From Rapana venosa (lineage: Eukaryota; Mollusca; Gastropoda; Neogastropoda; Muricidae), in assembly GCA_028751875.1 (NCBI GenBank), contig CM054162.1:617959-681958 (forward strand): a stretch of 64,000 nucleotides of DNA. Reading direction: 5' to 3'. Both the position numbers and the translations under genes were made by a program. This document shows positions 1-10,217 of the stretch, one piece after another. The stretch's first letter is position 1. Every line of letters starts with the position of its first letter. The notes below the pieces were generated by a model. The model searched no databases, was not told the DNA's origin, and saw only the letters and a program-made list of their open reading frames with translations.

Positions 1-62
<62 letters not shown>

Positions 63-195
63 TTCGTTCACACACACACACACACAAACAAACACAAAGA
101 ATAAATAACTTTTTTTTAAAAATAATAAACCGATTCCACACACACACACACCCACACTCACACACTCTCTCTCTCTCTCTTACACTCTCTCTCTA

Positions 196-226
<31 letters not shown>

Positions 227-299
227 TATTACACACACACACCCACACTCACACACACACACACACACTCTCTCTCTCTCTCTCTCTCTCCATCTTACA

Positions 300-356
<57 letters not shown>

Positions 357-395
357 CACACACACACACATACACATACACACACAGAGAAGAGA
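1..395. repeat. Compound (TC)n/(CA)n microsatellite
   Basis: Almost pure CT and CA dinucleotide runs, broken near 90-145 by a short AT-rich non-repeat stretch. The same order of runs and the same AT-rich interruption recur in reverse complement at about 15893-16290, so this is part of a larger inverted duplication and not an isolated microsatellite. Confidence 0.95.
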
Positions 396-910
396 TGTTG
401 CTTGCTAGTGTTTTTGTTTTCAGTCTTTTAATTTATTGTTCGACATAAGTATGTGTTTGATATTCATTCCTTTCTTTCCAAATGCTTTAAAGCAATGGTT
501 CAATGCTTTTTTTTGGTTCTGTATAGGTTTGAGCGTTTCTGAACCGCTTTTGGCACACAATTGTTAAAATAGCTCATTAGGATGGAGCAGATTTATAAAC
601 TGTCTGGAAGACATCGAAATGATTGTTTTTCTTCAGTTTTATTTTTGTTTGGAGGTTCATAAAATAGCTACATTTTGCAAAAGTGATTCATTCTGCTGGC
701 CATGTCGCTAGATACCGCTCAATTATTTAGATGCGTTTACAGAGTTTTGTCTCTTTTTATGAAGTAGTTATATTCTGTGGTCAGTTCTGCTGGCTGTTTG
801 TGTTGTTTTGTTCATCTGTCTTATATGGCGTTGAATATGTTGTGGCTCTACTCTCTTAGACTACTCTGTGAATTCTCTGTGAGGTATACTTGAAACACTA
901 ATAAGATCTT

Positions 911-1108
911 TACCACGTCTTTGTAGACTTTAAAAAGGCGCTCGACAGAGCCTGGCATGCAGCTCTATGGGCAACCATGAGGCTGTATAACATCAATGCC
1001 AACTTGATCAGAACCATAGAATGCCTCTGTAACAGGGCAACCAGCGCAGTCTACTATGACAGCAACATAGGAGATTGGTTCCGAACCACAATAGGGCCTG
1101 CGGGGTAG
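911..1108 (+). pseudogene. LINE reverse transcriptase fragment (palm motif A region)
   Basis: About 65 codons translate to a reverse transcriptase core: FVDFKKALDRAWH (motif A region), then a helix ending in GDWFRTTIG. In non-LTR elements the latter normally runs into a G-V-x-Q-G-C block. Here it stops at a TAG after GPAG and is followed by a short GGTGAA-type repeat, so the conserved QGC and the YADD box are missing. It is a dead internal fragment of an RTE/jockey-like element. A near-identical copy lies in reverse at 9766-9964. Confidence 0.85.
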
Positions 1109-1189
1109 GTGAAGGTGAAGGAGAAGGTGAAGCATGGAGGACTATGGGGCAAGAGATAACAAGACGTGCGTGGTGTTTCACATAAGATG

Positions 1190-1445
1190 CCTTCTTATGG
1201 GCAGTATAACGGAGTGGTCAAGACATTCGACCTCAATCCCGCTGCAACAAAGTCGTGACACTGGGTCTCCTTGACGTCTGGTGGAGAAAGGGTTGGGGAT
1301 CTTATAGTCCATGTCCACTTCGAATGCAGACCTGACAGTGCCTTCATTTCATTTGTATACATACGCATGCTTAAGATCAAATATGCAGATTAAAATAATC
1401 ATATATGATGTCAGCGTCCCGTGAGTTACGGAAACACGAACATAG
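1190..1445 (+). mobile_element. tRNA-derived-type SINE, degenerate
   Basis: The head contains a CAGTATAACGGAGTGGTCA stretch that looks like a decayed tRNA-like promoter region. The 3' half contains AAGATCAAATATGCAG and a GTCAGCGTCCCGTGAGTTA stretch, which resembles the tail of a SINE I recall as dispersed in molluscs. The match is from memory and unverified. The first ~25 bp also occur, corrupted, next to the gap at 9655-9690. Confidence 0.6.
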
Positions 1446-1617
1446 ATAATGATATCCCAGAAGCTGAAGTGCGCTGCTTTCATGGGGTCAGAACACAGAT
1501 AATGATATCCCAGGAGCTGAAGTGCGCTGCTTTCATGGGGTCAGAACTGACCCATGTCTCCATTGACGAACATGGGGGTCAGAACTGACCCATGTCTCCA
1601 TTGACGAACATGGGGCA
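1438..1617 (+). repeat. Two adjoining short tandem duplications (53 bp x2, 38 bp x2)
   Basis: Units 1438-1490 and 1491-1543 are near-identical 53-mers beginning GAACATAGATAATG or GAACACAGATAATG. They are followed directly by two 38-mers (1544-1581, 1582-1617) beginning GAACTGACCCATG. Every unit starts with GAAC and ends near GGGGTCA, so slippage between GGTCAGAAC repeats probably created both. From 1618 to 1812 I see nothing recognisable. Confidence 0.85.
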
Positions 1618-1812
1618 ACAGAAACTCCTCATGTGGTATATGTAATTTTACCATGTTTATGGGTTTCCTACAAGAATACAATCTTTACTTCTAAGTGTTG
1701 TAACTCATGTGTTGGCTATGCTTGAAACTGTTTCTAATTTGTGGATCACTGTTTTGTACTTTGTTGTTGCTGGGTGTAGTATGCTGGTCTGAGCGTGGTT
1801 GTGGTGGTAGTG

Positions 1813-1813
1813 T

Positions 1814-1889
<76 letters not shown>

Positions 1890-1905
1890 TGTGTGTGTGT
1901 GTGTA
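1813..1905. repeat. (GT)n microsatellite
   Basis: Uninterrupted GT repeats with occasional GTG slips. Reading frames across it (VCVCV/THTHT) are low-complexity artefacts. Confidence 0.95.
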
Positions 1906-1988
1906 AGTAGGTAAGTCTTCAATTTTAACGTCTTTCCACTTTAAGTGATACCAGACGGCCCTAAACTAGGAGACTGAATGAAAGAGAT

Positions 1989-2031
1989 GGATAGATAGAT
2001 AGATAGATCTACTCTGTGTGTTGGGTGCGAG

Positions 2032-2108
<77 letters not shown>
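1989..2108. repeat. (GATA)n and (GT)n microsatellites
   Basis: A short GATA run (1989-2010), 20 bp of other sequence, then a GT run of about 80 bp with one GTTT slip. A poly-G of about 15 follows near 2198-2210. Confidence 0.95.
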
Positions 2109-2112
<4 letters not shown>

Positions 2113-2312
2113 AAGAGTAATAACAAGGGAAATACACAAGTAGTATTCTTAACATAAACAGATCAAGAACAACATTTTAAAAACAATAGAAAAAGAAGGG
2201 GGGGGGGGGAGGAAAAGAAATTCAAACAGAACTACAACTACAATAAATGCCCTATAGGACTTAACAATAAACCTTTAGCAATGTCAAACGTTAGCTTCAC
2301 ATTGTTCAAAAC

Positions 2313-2560
2313 TTATTCAATGGTATTCTCAGAAAAGGCAGGGAGATAAGTTTTTAAATTCTCACATTCAAGTATGATATGGGTTTTTAAAATATATTCA
2401 CCACATAAGCATTTAACATCCTTGCGAATTTTTTTTTGGAACGCATTTAATCTTATCCTGAAAAACAATGCCTTGAGTTGTCTTTTTTTGACAGCATTTG
2501 CATGAATCTCTAATTTGATAAATGCATTCAATTTAAACGTTTTCCCACTCGGAGTTGAAT
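2313..2560 (-). pseudogene. LINE C-terminal fragment with CxC zinc-knuckle-like motif
   Basis: The minus strand encodes about 80 residues including the pattern CLCGEYILKTHIILEC, that is C-x-C-G...T-H-I-I-L-x-C. This is the Cys/His motif often found near the C terminus of non-LTR retrotransposon polyproteins. The preceding residues (LKALFFRIRLNAFQKKI) are also typical of the tail downstream of the RT. No RT core is present. The 5' side runs directly into a GT microsatellite at 2568-2680. Confidence 0.6.
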
Positions 2561-2567
2561 GTAAAAG

Positions 2568-2680
2568 CTGTGTGTGTGTGTGTGGTGTGTGTGTGTGTGT
2601 GTTGTGTGTGTGTGTGGGTGTGTGTGTGGTTGTGTGTATGTGTGTGTGTGGGGTGTGTGTGTGTGCGTGCATGCTTGTGC
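2568..2680. repeat. (GT)n microsatellite
   Basis: GT repeat with GTGG and TTGT interruptions, joined to the LINE fragment on its left. Confidence 0.95.
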
Positions 2681-3351
2681 TGTTGTTGTTGTGGTTGAGG
2701 TCGTGGTTTCTCATTGCGGGAGTTTTGATATCTGCGGCTGGTTCTTTTAAAATGGAGACACTGCAGTGATCGCTGTCTGGACTGTGGAGGAGACTGATTG
2801 TTTTGTGTGTGCATGTTCGTGCATACATTGACCTTATTTTAATAAAAAAACTTCGTTTCTTTGCATACCCTATATATACGTCTCACATTGCAACCTTGCA
2901 TTGTGTTGTCTCATTGGAAAAGGGTTTTAGCCACAAGAAAGCAATAGCTTTTGTTCATGCGGGAAAGATGCGTAGCGCTGCCGTTAGCCTCCTGACAAGT
3001 CAGGCCCAGCCCACCGGCACGGGAGATAACTCTTACCTATACAGTCTTCATGGAAACGAGGCAGGTGAATGGACTAACGGACAGAAACAGACAGTGAGGA
3101 GGTGACAGAAAGAACAGGGACGATGCCGAAAGTTAGAAGGGGGCAGACAGAGAGAAGCCCTGACCTTCAAGAAGGTGGGGATGCTGTTTGGCCTGACAGG
3201 CACCGGCATCTGCACGGGGCTGGACAGCGAGGTAATAGTACACTGGGAGCAGAAGACAGGAGTGTATCCACACTCCCCAGCCGGTCTGCCAAGATGTAGG
3301 CACTGTTTTTAGTTCGCGTGTGTACCTGTCCTTTCACTGTTTTTCTTGGGT
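2681..3351. other. Unassigned; weak GC-rich ORF at 3106-3312
   Basis: Mostly featureless. A 68-codon plus-strand open frame (3106-3312, no ATG near its start) contains FKKVGMLFGLTGTGICTGL followed by a segment with VIVHWEQKTGVYPH. Its composition and third-position GC are more gene-like than the surroundings. It could be a decayed exon or a piece of a mobile element. I do not recognise it and see no convincing splice sites. Confidence 0.2.
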
Positions 3352-3384
<33 letters not shown>

Positions 3385-3521
3385 GGGTGGTAGAGGTGGT
3401 GGTTTAAGACAATAGTGTCACTAAAAGTATGAGACATGTCAGAATTGCGAATAACAGCTTGTTTGTAAGATAAAGACAATGTGTGTGATTGCTGTTGTTG
3501 GGGGGGGGGGGGGGGGGGGGG
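3352..3521. repeat. Two long poly-G runs
   Basis: A run of 32 G (3352-3383) followed by GGGTGG-type sequence, and a second run of 23 G (3499-3521). Homopolymers of this length are usually sequencing slippage or over-called tracts; true lengths are uncertain. Confidence 0.9.
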
Positions 3522-3549
3522 CTACTTGTATAGTTTATTTTTAATCTTT

Positions 3550-3760
3550 TATATCAGGGACAATGGAATAAGCACTCATGTGCTTTTTTTACATCCAGTC
3601 CCGTGTGGGATGCCAGTTTTGTGAATTTTGTCATCTGTTTCCACAGGCCACAATGGCTTACTCCTTACGAAAGCGGAACAGGATGTTAACGTATGCACAA
3701 GAGTTCTGCGTTGTTTGCACAGGGCTCGGTTTATGTTCTAATCCGAGGACTATGAGAGAT
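3550..3760 (+). repeat. Dispersed repeat family A, copy 1
   Basis: Begins around GGAATAAGCACTCATGTGC and includes CAGGCCACAATGGCTTACTC and AAAGCGGAACAGG. Related copies are at 32585-32790 (same strand) and 51438-51590 (reverse). The three share order and spacing, so this is an interspersed element or part of one. No coding function is evident and the class is undetermined. The 3760-4000 flank holds a short (GACA)n run at about 3858-3881 and nothing else recognised. Confidence 0.65.
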
Positions 3761-4004
3761 GGAGGGTCCCCACAGGAGAATGACGGACAGATGGAAGGGC
3801 AGAAGGAAACGCTGGAGACAGGAAACAAAGACAGGGGAAGGAAAAAACACAGAAACCACAGACAGACAGACAGACAGACAGGGGCAGACACAACCCCACA
3901 ACACACACCACACACACACACAGCCTAAGACACGAAAAAAATGACTAAAAACATGGCGACAGTAAGCAGCTGCTGAAATTTCGCTGGTGTGCTCAAACAC
4001 CAGT

Positions 4005-7000
4005 TTGACGCACCAAACATGACCAAAACACGACGTCTACGATCAGCATCGGGCTGCTTTTGAGACCCCTCCAAAAAGAAAAATTTAGGGAGCTTACTGA
4101 TCAAGACAGCAAAGTCGTCCCTTCAGCCAAAACCAACCAGGCAAAACCAAAATCTTTCAGTCAGGATCTGTAACCAATGAGGACAAAAGTAACGTCCCTG
4201 ACCACCAACCTGACAGCTCCATGGCAGAACTCAAGCAGGTGATTATGTCGCTCTGTGAGAAAATCACCTGCTTAGAGAAGACTGACTGACCAGGGGCGTC
4301 TTCTTAAAACCTGTTGTACTGACCCCAACCCTAGAGGGCCTGGAGGAACGCCTCAAAAAAGGTCAGTGAAGCAAGGGACAGGGAAGAACACTATCCAGAA
4401 GCCTGACCAGTTACGTCAAAAGACGGGCATGATGAAAAAGAATTGGCATGACGTAAAATCAAGTTCCAAGATGGAGGATGATTTTCCGACTGTATTTTTC
4501 ATGACTCTATCCTACAAGGAAACTATAGCAGTCAGCTAGGCCTGTCCTATGGATTCAATGTTAAAAAATTAAAACACCTGACATTGGCCACATCTCCCAG
4601 TTAGTGGAATCAAAGTCTGATGCCAAGGCACCACAGTGTATTGTTATCCACTGTGGTATCAATGATCTGAAAAAGACATCCACAGGAGGCCAGTCGGATA
4701 ATGATACAACATGTAAAAAATGTAATGACCTCATTCCCTGACACCAAAATTGACATCAGCAAGATTGCACCTGTCAGGATGCTTATCTTCAGAATGAAAG
4801 CAGATGTTTTTAATTTCTGTGACTTGTTCTGACATGTTTGGTATGAAAAATGTCTCCTTCATCTTTTCACATGTCAACAAAATTCCATTCAATCACTTAA
4901 AAGACTCTCTTCATAAAAACCCAAAGGGGTTTCAGCATTTTCCCAATTTCGGAGACATGTGCATGCTTTGTCCTGGGAAGACCCCAAAAGGGGAAAACCA
5001 AAGACGCCCAAAATTTTAAACAAAAAAAAATTGGTTTTATAAACCCTTCACCCAGTTCCCCTTTGTCTCTGAAGTTTCCCCGCCACCCCCACCCCTCCCC
5101 AAAGCCAGGGCCTTTTCCCTTTACCCAGAGTCCCAGTTCCCATGCTGGGGGACGAAAAGAGCCCAGCACAATTACTTTGATTTTCTGAAACCCTTTTTGA
5201 TGGAAAGTTTGTAAAATCAACTTGTAGTCCCACTACCCTTTGCTGGGTAAAGGGTTTTATTTTTTTGTTTTTTTTTTAAAATTCCCCCGAAGATCTAGCG
5301 TTTTATTTGGGACTCCCGTTTTTGCAGTGTTTATTTTTTGCAAAAAGACCCAAACCCAATTTGGGGACACATAATTTTTAAATTTTTTAATTTTTTTAAA
5401 ATGTTTTGCTTTTTTTGCGGTTTAGAGTTATTGTTGTCTTTTTCAATTTTTTTGTTGATATTTTAAAAAAAGTTGATTTGTTTTTTAAAATGCCTACCCG
5501 ATCTAGATTAAAGCCCAACGTTTTAAAAACAAAATCTAGGGGAAACGCAAAGATCTATTTCCACTAATCTACATTATCTAATCCAAATCTTTCCCCCCCA
5601 ACCCAAAATAAATCCCCAAAAGTCCTTGTGTTCAACCCCTAAAATTAAACCCAGGAAAACCTTACCTAAGCTCCCTGGTTACTATTATCCCCTTTTCCAT
5701 AAAAAGGTGGTTTGCTGCTCCCAAAATCATGCTCCATTCATTGAAGAAGGGGTGGTTTACAGAAAAATGTCCCCTCACAGTGCCCAAACCCAAAGGTCCT
5801 AGATATACCCCAATGTGCAGAGCATAAAATTTGGGGGGAAAATTTAAAAATTAAAATACTGTATCTGTATCCCAAACCCTAGGGGAAACCAATGTTAAAA
5901 ACCCACGAAGGGAAACCCAAAACCCTTTAAAAAAGATAATGAAAAGGGGCCCCCTTTGAAAGGATTTTTTAAATTTGAAATGCCCCTTTTTTTTGGGATA
6001 AAGACTTTAAAAAAAAATCCCCATAATCCCCTTTTGTAGAAAACATAGTTGTTTCCCTGCCTGAAACTTACTGAATAAAGCAGAGTTTCTAGAATTCCCG
6101 CCTTCCCCCCCTATTTTCGCAGGAGATCAGCCAAAAGATATATCGCAAAAATCCCCCCGCATTACTCCAGAATGGAGTGGTCAAGCACAATGACACCCTT
6201 GGCAGCGATCCCCTCCTGCCCCATTACAAGCTTAGGGGACAAACCGCTTCCTGTGACCCCCCGGGAAAAGAAAAATTCCAAAATTTCTTACGAAAAAGCA
6301 GACGGGAAAAAAGTTTAAAAGCATTTTAAAACCTTACAAAAACAAAAAGCTTTGCACTGACAACATTGACCATTTTAAATTCCCCGGGTTTTAAGGGAAA
6401 AATTTATTCATGCTGCCCCCTTTGCTATCCCCAAAAAAAAAAACCCTTAAAACAAATAAACCCTTTTAAAAAATATCTGGTGGACCCCAGCATGTGGGAA
6501 GCAAAAAAAAACAAATACTTAATGTACACAATTTATGTAAAAGAAAAAACGCCCAGAAAATAATTTTAAAACAAAAACAAGAAAAAAATTCATGTAACCT
6601 TGTTGTAGCTCAGGCAAAAAGATTTTTTTGGGGACTTTTTTTAAACCACTGAAATTTTTAAAACATAAATATTTTTTTTAAAAGTTTTGGATAAAAAATC
6701 CCGAAATGGAACAGGTTTTTAGTTTACCAACTTGTCCCTTTTCAATTGGAGAAAAAAGATTTTCCATCAAAAAATAGAAAAAGGGGAGGGATTTTCAGAC
6801 ATGTTTTTTGAATCAAAGCGTCTTTAATTTTTGTCACTTAAATTCAGGCCCAAGAACAGATGAAGAAAGTAAAACCCGGGAAAGACTGACCCGTCTTGGG
6901 CAAACCCGGGTTTATGCCCAAAAAAAAGCTCCAATATCCAAATAGACGAAGTAAAAAATGCGTTTATTCTTTTTTCTAACAAAAAACGTTTTGTCGGGAA

Positions 7001-9130
7001 AATGCAAATTTTTTAATGACATGTTTTAAAAAATTTTTCCAACAAAAAATTTTTTTTTAAACTCTCCAAAAGGGTATTTAATAAAATTTGGGGGGGGAAG
7101 GGGGAGGTATGCCCCCCGTAAAGGGAAGGAGTTTCCATTTTCAAATTTCCCGTTTTATAAACAGGGGAAAAAAATAAAACTGACAAAAAACCAAAACTAC
7201 AGACCCCAAATTTCTTTTTACCTCTCACACTGGCAAGGGTAATGTAATTAAAATTTTTCTAAAAAAGGGATGTATTTCTGCCATAAAAATAATCCCTGTC
7301 AATCAAGAAAGGGTTTTCAAAAAAAAAAAACTGCCATGTAATTTTGGTTGAAAATATCAAACCCCAAAAAAAAAATGCAGATTCAAGAAGAAATAATGTT
7401 TTGCAACATTTTTTTATATTAGAAGGGGAAAAATGACCCCAAATTTGGCATGGGTAAATTTTTTAGGCAAAAATAAGAATGAGGGTTTTTTTCGGGGCAC
7501 TTGTTTTTTTTTATAAACAGTTTTTTTAAAAAAGGGCAGAAAAAAACAAGTTAGGAGCTAAATTTTATATTCAAGTGTTTGATCGTTCATACGGACACCC
7601 CAAGGGTTTTGTGAAGCTTATCCAAATTTAAAATCTTGCTGATGATATCCCAAAAGGATTTATCAAAGGATATCTTTTTAGTACATATGCGGATGATAAA
7701 TGAAAAGGGGGATAAACGTTTTCTTGAAAAGTAAAACACCCCCAAAAAAGATTAAAAATTTCCCTAAAAGGGTATATCCCAAAACCAGCTTGATAAATTG
7801 AAAACCTTTAAAAGCTTTAAAAAAGGGGGTTTTCCCTTTGGGCCCAGAAAAAAACCCATGTTAAACTTTTTAATAAAAAGGGCCCCGTAATCCCGGGAAG
7901 GGGCCCACCAAAAATTTTAAAATTTGGGGCGAAATAATTGAAAAACAAAAAAACAATAAAGTTTTTTAGGTGTTTTCCCAACCCTTTTAAAGCTAACTTG
8001 GGAAACCATATTGGCACTTTTTAAAAAAAGGCAAAAAAAAGTGCTAAAGTTTAATGAAGAAAATTAGTAAACGGGTTTTGGGACAAGACATATTCAATCT
8101 AAAAAGTTTAGGTAAAATTCTTTTTTTGTTCGAAAAATTTTCATTTCGGGCAAAAAAATCTTTTTCAGCGCTCCAAAATCTTTAAATTAAAAAGCTACAA
8201 AGGGGTAGACTGCAAAGCATACAGGCTTGCACTTGGGTTTCCGTACAAAGATCAACTTTTGGAAAAGTACAATGAAGTTGGTAAAATTTCCCTTTGGAAA
8301 GATTACCGCAACAAAGAATGTGCCCCAATATTTTTCTTAAAAACGAAAGACGAAAATTTTTATTTTGGAAGTAGAAATAAAATCTGAACTACAGTTTCCC
8401 AAAAGAGGAAAAGAATAACTTCCTTAATGCCCATTAACTCATTGAGGGTTTTGCCGAAAACCCTTTAAACTTTCCGGGAAACCCTTTTTCCCTTTTTGCG
8501 ACCCCTTTCCGAAGCTTTTTAAAAATCGCCCGGGTTAAAGAAATTTTAAAAAAAAACACAAAGTGATGGTTTTAACTCAGGGGAAGTACCCCCGGCCTGT
8601 AGGGAAATTTTTTTCCTAAACGCAAAATTTCATTCCTTGAACCCTTTAAAATTGCCTAGTTTTTAACTGTTGGCCAAATTTTTTTTGACATGTCCCAAAA
8701 AGTGATATCTTTGGGAAATTTTTTGACACTCCAAATGTTATGATTCCCCTTTTTAAAAAAATCTGTTGTACAAAAGGTTTAACATCACAAGGATTCAGCA
8801 GCTTTTAGGGAACTTTACTTTGGGGAAAAAACATCACATTGCTTGAAGGGGACAGTTTATGAATTTGTTCAAACCAATTTTAAAATTTCCAACCCTTTAA
8901 ATTTTTTCCCAAAATTTTTTTTTTTCAGCATTCCTTTACGTATTTTGGAAATTTTTTAAAAAAAAAAATTACAAATCATCTATTAAAAAAAAATGTGAAA
9001 AAATCCTCCCCAAAAAAAACATTATAAACTTTTCAATAAGTAAAAAAGGGGTATGTTATTTTTATGTTGGGTTTAAATTCTGGAATTTTTCAAAATATAG
9101 CCAAAAATCCCTGGGGCACCAAAAAAATGG
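4005..9130 (+). mobile_element. Non-LTR retrotransposon with SGNH-hydrolase ORF1, corrupted consensus
   Basis: Three landmarks in the right order define this element. First, an SGNH/GDSL-like esterase region: HDS block at 4500-4508 (FHDSILQG), then IVIHCGINDL with the G-x-N-D block at 4655-4666, then FPDTKIDISKIAPVR; such esterase ORF1s are known from CR1/L2-type LINEs. Second, an RT catalytic box TYADD at 7686-7697. Third, a C-terminal segment at 8205-8345 reading AYRLALGFPY and YNEVGKISL. No frame stays open for long, and the sequence from about 4900 on is full of inflated A, T, C and G runs that look like bad consensus rather than natural decay. Endonuclease motifs cannot be read. Ends are approximate. 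Confidence 0.65.
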
Positions 9131-9154
9131 CGGGGTCCCTTACAAATGCGACTT

Positions 9155-9654
9155 NNNNNNNNNNNNNNNNNNNNNNNNNNNNNNNNNNNNNNNNNNNNNN
9201 NNNNNNNNNNNNNNNNNNNNNNNNNNNNNNNNNNNNNNNNNNNNNNNNNNNNNNNNNNNNNNNNNNNNNNNNNNNNNNNNNNNNNNNNNNNNNNNNNNNN
9301 NNNNNNNNNNNNNNNNNNNNNNNNNNNNNNNNNNNNNNNNNNNNNNNNNNNNNNNNNNNNNNNNNNNNNNNNNNNNNNNNNNNNNNNNNNNNNNNNNNNN
9401 NNNNNNNNNNNNNNNNNNNNNNNNNNNNNNNNNNNNNNNNNNNNNNNNNNNNNNNNNNNNNNNNNNNNNNNNNNNNNNNNNNNNNNNNNNNNNNNNNNNN
9501 NNNNNNNNNNNNNNNNNNNNNNNNNNNNNNNNNNNNNNNNNNNNNNNNNNNNNNNNNNNNNNNNNNNNNNNNNNNNNNNNNNNNNNNNNNNNNNNNNNNN
9601 NNNNNNNNNNNNNNNNNNNNNNNNNNNNNNNNNNNNNNNNNNNNNNNNNNNNNN
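9155..9654. other. Assembly gap (500 N)
   Basis: Exactly 500 N, a placeholder length. The gap lies at the inner edge of inverted-repeat arm 2, inside what should be the SINE. Confidence 1.
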
Positions 9655-9964
9655 TGACCACCCCCGGAAACTCCCCATAAGAAGCATTTTAGTAAAAACC
9701 CAAAACGCACGTCTTGTTATCCCTTGCCCCATAGTCCCCCATCTTCACCTTCCCTTCACCTTCACCTACCCCGCAGTCCCTATTGTGGTTCGGAACCAAT
9801 CTCCTATGTTGCTGTCATAGTAGACTGCGCTGGTTGCCTTGTTACAGAGGCATTCTATGGTTCTGATCAAGTTGGCATTGATGTTATACAGCCTCATGGT
9901 TGCCCATAGAGCTGCATGCCAGGCTCTGTCGAGCGCCTTTTTAAAGTCTACAAAGACGTGGTAA
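9655..9964 (-). repeat. Inverted-repeat arm 2, part 1, with RT fragment
   Basis: Reverse complement of about 909-1215. Bases 9766-9964 encode on the minus strand the same RT fragment (FVDFKKALDRAWH ... GDWFRTTIG). Bases 9655-9720, next to the gap, match arm 1 only after allowing many homopolymer-like substitutions. The arm breaks off at GTGGTAA (9958-9964) and resumes at 15362. Confidence 0.85.
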
Positions 9965-10139
9965 GATATATATATTTTTGTTTTCAAACTTTTTAAATTT
10001 TCGTTTTGCATTTACAAAGAATTACAGACAAAATGTTTCTTTAAAAAAGTACATAAATAAATAAACTTAAGAAAGTACAAATACAATTCTTTTTCATAAA
10101 CAAGTGATATCAACTGCTTTTAAAGTGCTTAATCAACCA

Positions 10140-10217
10140 AACACACACACACACAACACACACACATATAAACACCATACACACGCGCGCCCCGGCGCGC
10201 GGCGCGCGCGCGCGCGT
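10140..10217. repeat. (CA)n followed by alternating CG tract in LINE 3' region
   Basis: CA repeats run into a tract of roughly 35 bases made almost only of alternating C and G (about 10183-10217), self-complementary and prone to Z-DNA or hairpin formation. It lies in the 3' UTR of the L1-like element. Confidence 0.85.

Larger units (their letters stand above)
1..1215 (+). repeat. Inverted-repeat arm 1 (uninterrupted copy)
   Basis: This stretch reads through without interruption: microsatellite, about 500 bp of unique-looking DNA (396-910), an RT fragment, then the start of a SINE. Its reverse complement is found in two pieces, 15362-16290 (matching 1-916) and 9655-9964 (matching about 909-1215). 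Bases 396-910 hold no gene I can recognise. Arm 1 therefore shows the state before the 5.4-kb insertion in arm 2. The left limit is the window edge. Confidence 0.85.

Noticed and set aside
158..385. VCVCV / RERER frames here and at 15895-17103, 19235-19852, 51160-51553, 53386-53597, 54273-55136 and 56054-56507
   Set aside because: Translations of CA/GT and TC/GA microsatellites.
3352..3521. G-quadruplex regulatory element in the poly-G runs
   Set aside because: Uniform G runs of 23-32 next to low-quality sequence are more likely over-called homopolymers; there is no gene nearby to regulate.
9064..9820. Open frames across 9064-9820 and 55274-55987
   Set aside because: They run through the 500-N gaps; the residues are undefined.
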